64,000 nt of DNA. Source: Eucommia ulmoides. Taxonomy: Eukaryota; Streptophyta; Magnoliopsida; Garryales; Eucommiaceae. The DNA lies in assembly GCA_016647705.1 (NCBI GenBank), contig CM028334.1, positions 2,046,001 to 2,110,000 on the forward strand. Direction: 5' to 3'. The notes under the pieces are model-generated. The model was given only the letters and a program-made list of their open reading frames with translations, searched no databases and was not told where the DNA came from. Within the stretch, counting starts at the first letter, position 1. Each line of letters opens with the position of its first letter. Below are positions 10,190 through 21,962 of this stretch, in pieces. A program made the translations under genes and the position numbers.

Positions 10190-12885
10190 CACCCGACACG
10201 CTTCCGCACAACAAGTAGTATCAGAGCTCAGGTTGAGAGCTTAGGATTATGGCGGAGATCGAATCGAAAACGGAGGAGATTGAATCGCCATCAACTTCTT
10301 CCAGTTCACAAACAAAACTGTCAATATCAAATGACAAATTTGATATTGAAAAATTTGATGGAACAAAAACTTTGGCTTGTGGCAATGTGAGATGATGGAT
10401 ATGCTGGTCTAATAGGGTTTGAATATAACCCTGGAGGAAAAACTAGATTTTATGGAGAAAGCAGAATGGTTGAAGATCAACAAAATGGCATGCGATTCTA
10501 TTCGTCTCTGTCTTGTAAAGAACGTCAAATACTTTGTAATGAGAAAGACGATGGCGAAAGACTTATGGAGGGTACTTGAAGAAAAGTACATGATGAAGAG
10601 TATTGAGAATCGGTTGTATCTGAAGCGAAAGCTTTTTCAATTTCAATACCAAGAAGGTACATCTATGATGGACCATTTGAATGACTTCAACAAGTTGATT
10701 GCCGATCTATTGAACCTGGATGAAGAGATCAAAGATGAGGACAAAGCCTTTGTGTTGTTGAATTCATTATCGGATTCATACGAACACTTGACAACCATTT
10801 TGATCTACGGAAAAGACTCGGTGAAATTCAAGGATGTATCAGACGCGTTGATGAATAACGAAGTTCGTAGACGTGACAAGGTGTCCCAAACTGATACATC
10901 TATTGCTTTGATGACGAGGGGCAGATCGGAGACCAAAAAGCACAACAAAGATAGAAACAACTCTCATTCCAAGTCGAGAGGAGTTTCATCAAATGGTAGG
11001 AAGATTCTGGCGAAGGATGAATGTGTTTTTTGCCCCGAGAAGGGCCATTGGAAAAAGGATTGCCCCAAGCTGAAAAACAAGAGTAATACAAATGCAAACG
11101 TGGCCCAAATTGAAGATGATGATTCAAATTTTGCTCTAGCTACTACAGCTAGAGTTGGCTCAGACGAGTGGATTCTTGATTCCACGTGCTCCTATCATAT
11201 GTGTCCTGATAGGGATTGTTTCACCAGTTTGGATCTCGATAGTAGTGGATCAGTTCTTATGGGAACCGATCATACGTGTGAAAGGAAATGGGTTGGCGTG
11301 ATTCGATTGAAGCTGCATGACAAAACCATGAGGGATTTGACCAATATCTGGTATGTACCAGTTTTGAAGAGGAATCTAATTTTTTTGGGTGCTTTGGAAT
11401 CAAATGGTTTCAAAGTCACCATGGAAGCCGTATCGTTGAAAGTCACACGAGGTGCTATGGTTGTCTTGAAAGGCCTAAGGAGAAATAATTTGTATTTCTT
11501 ACAAGGAAATACCATTGTCGGTGGAGTTGCCACCATAGAAATTGCTATTGATACAACCAAGTTTTGGCACATGAGGTTTGGGCATGCTGGGGAGAAGGCC
11601 ATGTAAGGCTTAGTAAAGCAAGGTCTTTTGAATGGTGCCAAGACTTGTAAGATGGACTTCTGTGAACACTGTGTGCTGGGCAAGTAAACCAGAGTTAAAT
11701 TTGGCACGGCCATTCACAAAACAAAAGGGATCCTAGACTAGGTGTATACTGATGTTTGGGGTCCAACGAAGACTGCATCTTTGAGTGGAAGGCACTGGTT
11801 TGTTACATTTGTAAATGACTTCTCAAGAAAACTCTGGGTGTATATTATGAAACACAAGTATCAAGTCTTAGAGATCTTCTTGGCTTGGAAAAAGATGGTG
11901 GAGAATTAAACCGGAAAGAAAATTAAGGTGTTGAGATTGGATAACGGCGGCGAATACGCGTCCGATCCATTTTATTCCTTGTGCAAACAAGAAGGAATAG
12001 TGAGGTATTCTTCTGTAAAAAAAGACTCCACAACATAATGGTGTAGCAGAACGTATGAATCAGACTTTACTTGAAAAAGTAAGGTGTATGCTATCCAATT
12101 CCGGTTTGACGAAGAGTTTTTGGGCAGAAGCGGTTACTTATGCTTGTCATCTAATTAACCGTTTGCCTTCTGCTGCAATTGATGGAAAAACTCCTATTGA
12201 AGTGTGGTCAGAATCACCTGCATCAGATTATGATTTTTTACGTGTCTTCGGTTGCTCGGCGTTCTTTCATGTAACCGAAGATAGCAAACTTGATCCAAGG
12301 GCAAAGGAGACTATATTTCTGGGCTTCAGCAGTGGAGTGAAAGGGTTAAGATTATGGTGCCCTGCTTTGAAGAAAATGATATTGAGCAGGGATGTTACTT
12401 TCGACGAAAGTAAATTTGTGAAGAATAAAGTGTCCAATGAAGAGAATAAAAAAGGCAGTCTGGTGCAGCAGGTAGAGATTCAAAGTTCAGCAGATTCTCC
12501 TTCAGAATACACTTCTTCAGATGATGAAAATGACGGGGATAAGGAAAATAGAATTGAGGTGGAGCATTCTCCTCAAAGACCTCCACAAATTGAAGAATCG
12601 ATAACAGCTAGCAAACCAAAAAGAACAATTCGGAAACCAGCCAAGTTTGCGGATATGGTTGCTTATGCCCTACCAATTTTCACTGAAGATATTACAACCA
12701 CATACAAAGAAGCTATGCAAAGTTCTGAAAGTGTGGAATAGAATAAGGCCATGAATGAAGAATTGGATTCTCTTCATAAGAATATGACTTGGGAACTCGT
12801 AGAGTTACCAAAAGGGAAAAAGACAATTGGGTGTAAATGGGTATACACTTCAACTCATTTTACTTATAATAAATTGAAATTTTTT
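10190..12885 (+). mobile_element. Truncated Ty1/copia retrotransposon (unit A)
   Basis: The element lacks a 5' LTR. About 22 bp after the DC1 junction comes a tRNA-iMet-type primer site (TAGTATCAGAGC, 10216-10227). Gag begins at the ATG at 10249 and soon frameshifts in an A run. It then reads through a retroviral zinc knuckle (CVFC-x4-H-x4-C near 11026-11067). Next come a protease motif (WILDSTCSYHM, about 11170), the integrase HHCC zinc site (about 11566-11680), the catalytic TDVWGP and DNGGEY motifs (about 11748 and 11941), and the first part of reverse transcriptase (ELVELPKGKKTIGCKWVY, about 12793-12846). The RT active site, RNase H and 3' LTR are missing, cut off by an LTR of another family. 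Damage includes TAA at 11605 and 11685, TAG at 11739 and an extra A at 12017-12023. Order and motifs suggest a Tork/Tnt1-like lineage. Confidence 0.9.
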
Positions 12886-14495
12886 TGTAACGACCCGATT
12901 TTCCAGGACTGCCATTTGACTTCTCCTATAGAGAATTAATACTAATTCCTATTGACCGAATTTTTGTTCTATAAAATCTGATAAATTTTATAACAACGGT
13001 AATAATTTTAATTGTCGATTTTACAATGGTAACTAGTAAATATAATAATTACGATTTAAATACAACCGAAAATCATTAATTTATTTTGAATTAATCTGTG
13101 AATTTTACATACAACGGCGACAGTTATAATTATCGTGGACAATAATTTTACTAATTGTACTAAATAATCAATAATCAGATCTGATAAACTTTACATACAA
13201 TGACAATAATTAGAATTATCGAATTTTCAAGTCGCCAATAGAAATCTAAATAAAACTCTGGTCGCCGTTTCGTTCTCACCGACCTTGTCCCTTTGGAGAA
13301 TTAACACTAGAATTGAACGACCAATATTTTTTTTTCATAAATATGAGAAATTAATGATAACCATTAAGATTTTAACCATTAATGATAACCATTAAATATA
13401 TCATTAGAAAATTAATGATATATGCATTAATTTTATCTCTACCAAGATAATATAACCTATATGGTAATCAATTAATCCAAATTTTACCTATATCAGCATT
13501 CATTAAATTAAATGGTGGTATCATACCTATACTCAACATGATATGTTGAGTTAGTAATTCATATAACAGTCAATTTATTTCGCCTCAATTTATCGATTCA
13601 AATTTTACAACCGTAAATTTTAACTACACTTATTATAAATAATTAATAAATACACTTATTTTCAAGTTAAATAGAATTTCAAATAAAATATCTGGCGCCA
13701 CACAATTCTCAAATAAATTCAGTTAAATTCCTGAAATAAATAAAGTAATTCATGTCGATTGATCACAATAATAAATTATTCCAAATTTTATAGTTGATTT
13801 TTACAACAGTAAGCAACAGCTACAGTTCATACAAGTAGAAATTCTAATATAATTTCTCTTGCAGTTTCGCTTTCACTGGCTCTGCAATCAAAACTGTGGG
13901 GGTTGTGAACCAATACTCAATAAAATTTCAACTTCACTAATACATGTATCTAACCAAATCGCAAATAAATACATAAATATGTTTGTCACATAATTTTCAC
14001 ATAACACATACTCATAAATATTTCATGAAAAACCACAATTATAACAATAATAATACAGACCACAGAACATAGATTAAATATATATGTCAAAGAGGTAGGA
14101 ATTTTACCTAAAATCCGAAATTGATGATAATCTGCAAAAAAAGAATTATTATTTTTTTCCTTTATTTTTTTTTTCTTTTTTCCTTTCTCTGTATCTCTCT
14201 TTTTCTTCTTCTCCTCTTCTTCCTTGCGTCCACCTTCTGCTCCCTTTATATATATATACGTGGGTGTGAAATGAAAATCCCCCACCGTCATTCTTTTTCC
14301 CCTTTTTTTTTCTTGGCCACAAACCCAACAATATTAAACTTATGTAAAATAGTATTTTTAAAAATGTAAATTTAACATTAAACTCCAAAGATTATCTAAT
14401 ATATATTTATACCATAAATTTACAAAACCATCCCCGAAAAATATTAAATTTATATAAACTAATATTTTTAAAAATATAAATTTTCGGACATTACA
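12886..14495 (-). repeat. Inverted solo LTR (unit A)
   Basis: On the plus strand it starts TGTAACGACCCG and ends CATTACA; on the minus strand it runs TGTAATG to CGTTACA, so it has TG...CA ends. It is the same family as the solo LTR at 53810-54824, with a shared CACAGTTTCG block, the gtcgttaca end and AATTTATATTTTT start. It is longer (about 1.6 kb against 1.0 kb) because of extra degenerate internal repeats of about 170 bp. T runs flank both sides, so a 5-bp duplication (TTTTT) is plausible but not provable. It truncates the copia element in reverse transcriptase. No internal retroelement region is present. Confidence 0.75.
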
Positions 14496-14723
14496 TTTTT
14501 TTTGGTTAATTTAGCCAAATATATAGATAAAAATTTATTTTATTTTATTTTATTTTGTCTTTATAAAAATAATAGAAGTAAAGAGAGAAAGGGGAGAAGA
14601 TGTTAGTTTTTCTCAAATATTACCTTTAAACATTAAATTTAAATTAAAAATATATAATAATAAAAAAAACTTATTTTTATATTTTTTTTGAACAAAATAT
14701 GAATTTCTCCTTTTAGTCAAGAG
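14496..14723. repeat. Start of unit B
   Basis: Matches 1237-1466 of unit A and 32344-32572 of unit D. Non-coding. It ends in GTCAAGAG, the target duplication of the MITE that follows. Confidence 0.75.
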
Positions 14724-14935
14724 TAGGGATGGTCATGGGTCCGGAGGCCCGATCGGCTCGTCCAGCCCGACCCTATTTTTTAGGGCTTGGGCTTGGTGTT
14801 TGAGCCCATGGGCCGGGCTAGGGCCTAAAGACTAAGACCCATTCATTTTTAAGGCCGAGTTAGGGCTTGATCATTTTTATTTAGGGCCGGCCCGTCCCGG
14901 CCCGTCCCGAACTTTTTAAAAAATATAAAAAATAC

Positions 14936-15030
<95 letters not shown>

Positions 15031-15343
15031 TTGAGAGACCATTTTGTAATTTTCGATTTCAACTAGATAATTTAGCAAACCTTAGTTTCATTCCTCTCCA
15101 TAGAGAGAGAGTTGAGGGACTATTTTGTAATTTTAGTATTTAGTTTTTAAATTTAAAAAAAAAATAAAAAATTATAGGGCTGGACTAGGGCCGGGCCTGG
15201 ACTTAATTTTTTTTTGTAGGGTCGGACATGGGCATGAAATAAGGACCCGATCATAGGGCCGGGCCAGGTTAGGGCCTAACATTTTTGTGTAATACCCTAG
15301 TCAAAACTCGGCCCGAGCCTGGCCCGGCCCACGACCATCCCTA
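14724..15343. mobile_element. hAT-type MITE (unit B)
   Basis: 620 bp with terminal inverted repeats TAGGGATGGTCATGGG and CCCACGACCATCCCTA, flanked by a perfect 8-bp duplication GTCAAGAG (14716-14723 and 15344-15351). Unit A has the empty site (TTTAGTTAAGAGTAGAACG at about 1455-1475). The ends are rich in GGGCCGGGC words and the centre holds a TA/GA microsatellite (about 14941-15024). No transposase. The 8-bp duplication and TAGGG ends indicate hAT. Confidence 0.92.
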
Positions 15344-15351
15344 GTCAAGAG

Positions 15352-17583
15352 TAGACCGATTATGCAGATTTTTAAAATAGAGGGATTAAAATAAAATAAG
15401 ATCAAAGTAGAAGGGGCAAAAAGCGTTAACCCATCATAGATATCAAAGCGATGTACATTCACAAAGTACTTTTTTCTTCCCCATTCTTGTTGTAACCACA
15501 CAATTTTAATTCTCTTAGACTTGGTTGGTATTTCCCCAAATTGGACCCCATCAATCACTTATTGCCTTTTTTAGGTGAAATATTTTTGTCTTTTATTTAT
15601 AAAAATATATATTTGAATCAAAATAGAAACGGAATCGTAACAAGAAAAACAAGAAGAAAAATAATAGGGTAAATTATTTTTAAAGGTAAAATAAGTAAAT
15701 AAAATCAGTCAATCTCAATCATTTTGTTCATAAAAAACTTGAAAAAAAAAATAGGTACATTTTTTTTTTATGTCTAAATTTGGTCCACACTCCACACACC
15801 CAGTTGGTCTGACCAGTACACATGTGAAAATTTCTTAGTTTATTGTTCCCAAGGTGTTCTGTGGTCAACAGTCATCGTTCATAATCAAAACTTTTTTTCA
15901 TATTTTTGTGCATATTCTCAATTTGTTAGAAAAAAACAAAGACACTAAACAATAAACAAACAAGTTGTTTCTTGTTGCCAAAGTCATTGATTATAATAAA
16001 CTTATTGGGAGGTTGAGAGAAGTAGGTGGTTGATCTCAAAAACCACAATTAGTCTTTGGACAATAGTGATGTCTTTGCAATTTCTAAGGTATATATATAT
16101 ACACACACACACACATACACTTGTCATTTTACCCTTGTTCACTTAAAAAAATTACGCTTTATATAATTTTGATTTTTAATAAAGTGAAAAACTATTTTTT
16201 TTCAATTTAAATTAATAGTATGCTTTAAATTGTCTTTTTTTTTTTTTTTAAATATTTATAATAAAAATTAAATTAAAATTATAATAAAGGAACAATTTCG
16301 TTTATTTTATTTAGACGGAATAAAAAATTTAACTCCATACATTTTTAAGTATAGGAAAAAAATTTAATTTTGCATTTTATTCAAAACTAAAAGTAAATAA
16401 AATATAATTTTTAAATAGAGAGATAATGTGAAAAATTAATTTTTCATTTTATTCAAACTAAAAGTAAACAAAAAATAGGTACATTTTTTGTTGATGCCTA
16501 AATTTGGCCCACACACTCAGTTGGTCTCGTCAACACACACGTGAAATAATTTACACCAATTTCGTTGACTTCACCAACCCCATATGCACACATCTTTCCC
16601 TAGTAAACTATTGATTTGGCCACAACTCTCGAAGAACACGACATCCAAACAAACACTTCAAAATTTTTCCTCCAACATTTTAACGAGTAATTGCCTTTTA
16701 GCCCCCTCTACTTTGATTGTGTTTCATTTGATTTCTCTTACTTTAAAGATGTGCGCTTTTATCTCTCCTACTTATTATAAATTGAAAATTATTGTTTAAC
16801 TTAGAGCAACTTTGAATCAAATGGCTCTTTCAAAAATATTTTGTCTATTTCAAAATATGTTTTCACTCTAACGCAAATATGAATTTACATTAACTATTTT
16901 TTTATTTATTAATTTTTTATTTGAAATTTTCAACTTTTATTTGAGTATAATAACAATGATATAAAAATTAACTGAAAATAGCATTAACTAACATTCAATT
17001 ATTAAATTTGAACAATAAAAACATAATGAGGTATAATTAAATGAAATAATATTCAAAAAAAATTAAAAAATAAAAATTTGAATGATACATGTTAATTAAA
17101 TAACCTAAACTAATTTAATCAAAATGTCACACTTAAATTCAATAGCCAAATTAAATAACCCAAACCGACTTTGTACTCAAAATTTTGCCTAGAGGAAGGA
17201 AGCTCTACATATATAGCTCGTGTTTAAGGGTAGAGACATTTTGTCTACTTTGATGCCTAGTGGGTTGAAGTCCATCTTTCCAACATTATTTAACCAAAAT
17301 GACACTTAATTAATTTGCCTAGCCTTTTACCTATTGGATTGGAGTTTCTCTTAATAGAATATGCTAGAAGATGAAATTAATTTTTTCAATTAAATTTTAA
17401 ACGATATGGACCAACATACCCATTATTTTAACTTTTTAATTTATCTTTATTTAAGAATAAACAAAATAGAAAGAGAGGTGGAGAGAGAAAATATTAATAT
17501 TAATTTTTCTTTTTATTATTATTAAATATTAATTTAAAAATAATGAAAAATTAATCTATTATGTGTGTGTGTGTATATATATA
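15352..17583. repeat. Unit B spacer
   Basis: Non-coding spacer aligned with 1468-2790 plus 7670-8490 of unit A and with C and D. Includes AC and GT microsatellites near 16092-16115 and 17562-17573. No gene seen. Confidence 0.75.
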
Positions 17584-18714
17584 CTAGCGTATAACCCGTG
17601 CCTGAAGGCACTGGTGTAGAATAACCAAACCAAAAAAAAAATGATATAATTTTATCTATTATACAACATTCTACATTTATTACATTTGAATATTAATAAT
17701 AAAACAATCAAGACCAACATAATACACCTATTCATTTGAACATCGATAATAATTAACAATTGAACATTAATTGTAATTAACAATCGAGACTAAAACTTGT
17801 ACTGATAGGTTTAATTAATATTTTAAAATATGATTTTAAAAGTTAACTAACAATCACATGAAATGAATATTTTAGGTCTGATGAACACATAACGAACTAA
17901 AATTTAGAAAAATAAAGAGGTAGAGACAAAAGATTTCAAAATCAGCATAAATTACAAAATATGAACATTTTTAATAATAAATAGTTGATCACGTGCTCAC
18001 AAATAGGATGCGTTCTTTAATTATTTAGGGTGAGTAGCTGCAGAAAAGAGAGAAAAGCGCACTGCAATTGGGAAGAGAGAGAGCTGAAAGAAGGGTTAAT
18101 TAAATTGAATTTTAATTAGTAGTTTAATTAAGAAAAATTGGATGAATCAATGTCTAAATTAATTAATTAATTAGTAATTTAATTAGAGAAAAATGGATAA
18201 ATTGTTACCTAAAATAATATTAATGGCTAAACTTTTGGCTCTAAATTTAATATGTTAATTTTGACCCTAAAATTAATTAATTGGAAATTTAATGTGATTA
18301 GGACAAAAAATTTAGGCATTAATGTTATTTTAGGCATTATCTTTACTAATTAATGTTAATTTGGGGTCATATATGTATCCCAATATTTTTTGCCCCAAAT
18401 TAAATTTCAATTTCCTTTTATTGCCCTAAACTTATATCTCGAAAATATCTTAGTCAGCAAATTTGTTTGTCCTAATCAGCATTTGTCTAATTAATTAATC
18501 AATACTATATTAATTTAATTTCCATTTACATTAATCCAATTTCCTATTTAACAAATCTAGTTTCCTTACACGTCCTCAACTTATGTTTTAAAATGTCCTA
18601 GTCAGCATTTAGTTTGTCCTAATCAACAACTTTATTTGTCCTAGTCATATTTTTTTGTCCTAATCATAAGTTTATCCTAATTAACCAAAAAACTGTCCTG
18701 TTTTATATAATAGA
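17584..18714 (-). mobile_element. Non-autonomous Helitron (unit B)
   Basis: 1131 bp. On the minus strand it begins TCTATTATATAAAACAGG and ends with a hairpin (GTGCC TTCA GGCAC), then GGGTTATACGCTAG. It is inserted between A and T, as Helitrons do, with no target duplication. Units A (about 8490) and C (about 26365) have only TA-rich sequence at this point. No Rep/helicase frame, and the content is AT-rich. Its 3' end is related to those at 38579 and 51907. Confidence 0.9.
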
Positions 18715-19240
18715 TATATATATATATATATATTTTCAACAAAACATAAATTTCTCGAGAGAGTAAAATGCAATTAACCCAAAATTTTAACTTAATGTTT
18801 GATTAGCATAGCTACATTGTTTTCCATTGCAGTTTATTAACAAATCAAATAATATAATTCATTAACATGTTTAACACTATTTTTCGGTGGTGGTTGGTCG
18901 CCAAAGAAAGAGAAAGGGGAAGGAGGAGAGAGAAAATTGTAAAACGAAAAGACAAAGAGATGTTTAAATATTTTAAAAGGTACAATAATGATTGAATTAA
19001 ATAATTTTTTAAGGGATGTAGGCTAGCAGAAAGGGAACAAAATCCATGTATTGTCAAAGGACTAAACTCACCCTGGCAAAACCCCTTCCAGTTTGAAATT
19101 AGGTTCCAAATCAGATGTAAAACCCTCATTTTAGTTAAGAGATGAAATAGTTGGTAAATATGCATGCATAGAACATACTAAAACCAATAACAACTACTGA
19201 ACAAAAGCACACATATTAACAACTGTTGCTGAATTTACAT
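18715..19240. repeat. Unit B spacer next to the DC1 gene
   Basis: Conserved downstream flank of type I DC1 genes, with the landmark GGGATGTAGGCTAGCA near 19013. It matches 8530-9010, 26395-26900, 48540-48965 and 51910-52500. A C-tract ends it at 19247-19256. Confidence 0.7.
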
Positions 19241-19297
19241 AGGTCACCCCCCCCCCCCAAAAAAAAAGATACTCCACGGCTCCTGAAGAATTGCGTA

Positions 19298-20411
19298 CTA
19301 CCAGTCGACCCCATCGTTATCTTCTTCTTTCGATTCCTCCACCTTTTGTAATTCAACACAACGCAAGTGTATCTTGATTTTGACACATCGCACGCACTCA
19401 AATATGCCGACATCATACCTGTAAATAGATTTATCGCAAGAGTCGCACGTGGACTTCCATTCGGGTTTGACAAAGGCGAGAGGATGGGGGTGCAACTCGG
19501 TGTTGATGGTTGCCCCGTACTTCAAGTTTCGATCAAAATAGCAGAAGTGGTGAATTGATTGGTCGCACTTGATATAGTGGTAGAACCGTTTATTGGGATC
19601 TAACTCTATCTCACAAATTTCGCAAAAATATTCGGAAGGATGGTCCGTGAGAAGGTGATAGGTAAGCTCAAACGGGTGCTTGTCGTAGCGGTGTTCTATG
19701 GTGTGTGGAAGCTGTGCACAAACGTCGTGTATTTTGAAATCACAACTCTTGGTACATGCACCAAGACATGTGTATGATTGCAGGGAAGTCACATGCAAAG
19801 CAATGTTTAAATTCTAGTTTTTTTTAACCTAAGAAGATGATTGGGTGGGTGAGCTTTGTGGGTGATGGGGCTTGACAGAGAAGCACATTTAAGATCCAGG
19901 TAGTAGTTGCAACTTTTACAGCTGTAGTTAAACCCATTGCACGTTCTTTGGCAAGCTCTATAGTCGAACAAACCAAAAGATTTGGGGCCCTCAGGTAGGA
20001 GCATGAGCGGGTGTGGTGGGTGAAACGGATGGTTTTGCAACTTAGTGGGTAAAAAAACGCAATCTTGATGGAGAAAATAATGACAAGGAATACAACCATA
20101 AAATGAAGTTGATTTCGATATGATCTGTAAACATCCACTGCAAAACCTCCTATCACCACTACTACTACTTGTAATAGTCGTTGTCTTATGATTGATTAAT
20201 TCAGAACTTGATTCCTCCTTATTTTGATAATTCAAAAGGATCAATGGATGATCAACATGACCGAAATGCTTAATCATCTTATCATCATGTTTTGCATTTG
20301 TATCATCATGGAGTTCCATTTTCTTAAAAAAATCGCTTATAGTCCAACTTGATTCATCGGCCACTGGCAAACAGATAAAATCTGAATGATCTAACTCTTT
20401 AGGCAGCTCTC
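19298..20411 (-). pseudogene. Type I DC1 gene, frameshifted (unit B)
   Basis: Nearly full-length relative of the 52.6-53.7 kb gene. The 5' half reads DESSWTISDFFKKMEL, HFGHVDHPLILL, RFCSGCLQIISKSTSFYGC and YYLDLKCASLSSPITHKA. A small insertion with a TAA near 19805 breaks the frame after NHLLRLKKTRI. The 3' half resumes with SCDFKIHDVCAQLPHTIE and runs to FECVRCVKIKIHLRCVELQ and the acidic end EEDNDGVDW. A TGA lies just after the putative acceptor (SGS-stop-EL). One zinc ligand is lost (DYRAC where others have YCKAC). An ATG at 20317-20319 (KKMEL) could start a truncated protein. Judged a pseudogene; a truncated product of about 170 residues is possible. Confidence 0.8.
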
Positions 20412-20427
20412 AACTACCAGATTCTTG

Positions 20428-20460
20428 CAAAAAAAAAAAGAGGGGGGGGGGGGGGGGAGG
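20428..20460. repeat. Homopolymer G tract upstream of type I exon
   Basis: An A run then a long G run on the plus strand, giving C-run plus T-run (pyrimidine tract) on the gene strand just before the putative acceptor GCAAG. The same arrangement is at 50082-50120 and 53709-53750. Confidence 0.6.
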
Positions 20461-20512
20461 TTAGAAAGGATATATAAATTCTTATTATGACATATTAAGC
20501 CTATTTTAGAAC

Positions 20513-20680
20513 ATAAAAGGACCACAGGGCACAAAACTCCTGCCATTGCAGGGTTTGGAGGGGGTCATAGGTATAATCTTACTCGTGCGAAATAATATTT
20601 TTCCAAGATGTCAAGCCGAGGTCTCTTGGTCACAATTGAACAACCTTGAGATTACAATTATACCCAAGACTCATCCTTTG
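20513..20680 (-). repeat. Au-like tRNA-derived SINE (unit B)
   Basis: Minus strand: TTGTGACC..., CATCTTGGAAAAATATT, GTAAGATTATACC..., ATGACCCCCTCCAAACCC, GGCAGGAGTTTTGTGCCC, then TCCTTTT. The order and spacing match the body and tail of plant Au SINEs (GGTCACGGG..., CTTGGAAACAGCC, GGTAAGGCTGCGTAC, CCGGACCCCGCG, GCGGGAGCTTAGTGC, GGGCTGCCCTTTTT), strongly diverged. It lies upstream of the type I gene and recurs at 50168-50340 and 54825-54995. Assignment is from memory of the family. Confidence 0.5.
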
Positions 20681-21534
20681 TGCATCTTCAGGACACGGCA
20701 ATAGTTTAATAAATACCCAAGGGGTTAGTTTGGTTGGTAACGATATATATATTTTTCCTTGTAAATCAGTGATGAATCCCTTATCGCTTTTGTTACCTAA
20801 TCTTGAGTTGTCTAGGGCTATACCGAGTCGAGCCGAGTGTTAAGTGTTCAAGTTTGGTTCGGTTATTTTTCTTAATATTCGAGTTATGGCCGAACTTGAA
20901 ATCTTATGTTCAAACTTGATTCGTTTAATATTTGAACTGTTCGTGAACTTAATTGAGTTTTTTTTTTTTTTTAAAGTTGTTTATTAATTAAATTTTAATG
21001 CTTAGGGATTATATAACTAATATATCTTTTTTAATAAAAATAATTATTTATATTTACTTCTTGAAAATTTATATAAAAAAAATTCAAATATTTAATTTAG
21101 TAGCGAATCAAAATATAAAAATTATAAAGAATCAATGTAAATTTGACAATAATGAGTTTATTATAGTAGTTAAATAGGTTAAACGAAAATATGATTTGAA
21201 ATGTAAAATTTTCCTTTAAAAAAAATTCAAGAGTTTATTTTATTATTTTTTCATATTAAAAATAAAATATTTTATTTTTATATTAACGAATCGAGTTCGA
21301 ACATATGATTTTTGTTTATTTAATAAATGAGCTTAATTAAAAAATTGAGCGTGGTTCATTTATTAAATAAATGAGGTATTATCGAGTCAAGCTCGAGTAG
21401 TTCACAAACATTCATTTATAGCCCTAATAAAGTCTAGGGCAATACTCCTCTTCCAAGAGGTCTATTGAAAGTGAGTTAGGCCTATTGGATTTTTACAACC
21501 CGCGTTTGATTCTCCTGGGAGCGAACCCTGACGT
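20681..21534. repeat. Intergenic stretch with hAT-like element
   Basis: From about 20812 (TAGGGCTATACCGAGTCGAG) to 21427 (...CATTTATAGCCCTA) the ends form an imperfect inverted repeat with TAGGG-type tips. No convincing 8-bp duplication. The left 400 bp recurs at 55130-55540 in unit G. No coding sequence. Confidence 0.45.
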
Positions 21535-21953
21535 GGCGTTTGGTAACCGTTTCTGTTTCCATTCCAGCAGTGGGATGGGAATGAGAATGGGATGTGAATT
21601 TTGTTTTCTTCTTGGGAGTAGAATCGCGTTTGGTAACGATAATTTTTTTTTGGTTTTGGAAAGAGAATCGCGTTTGGTAACGATTTTATCCTAAAATTAA
21701 ATTTTTTTTTTGGCCGGACTGCGGTGACGGTGATGACTGGCGGCGCCGGAAGTTGTCAGGTGGCCGGCGGCGGCGGCGGAGGACGGCGACGGTGGACGAT
21801 GGGCGACCGGCGGATGAACAGTGAAATTGGTTTTGAGAATGGAATGGGAATTACGAGAAACAACTTTTTTTTGTTTCTTATTTCTTAAGAAAAAAATGGG
21901 CACAATTCTCAAATGGGAATGTAATAGAAAAGAAAACAAAAATTACTAAACGC
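21535..21953. mobile_element. MITE at the 3' end of the type II DC1 gene
   Basis: Ends GGCGTTTGGTAACCG and (reversed) GCGTTTAGTAA. The word GCGTTTGGTAAC also repeats inside near 21630 and 21672, and the centre has GGCGGC repeats. A reverse-oriented relative lies at about 40061-40330. Target duplication unclear. Its right end abuts the truncated DC1 gene at 21963. Confidence 0.6.
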
Positions 21954-21962
21954 TATTCTCAA

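Noticed and set aside
10419..11606. 395-codon copia gag-protease frame as a functional gene
   Set aside because: It is part of an element with several stops and frameshifts, no RT active site and no 5' LTR.
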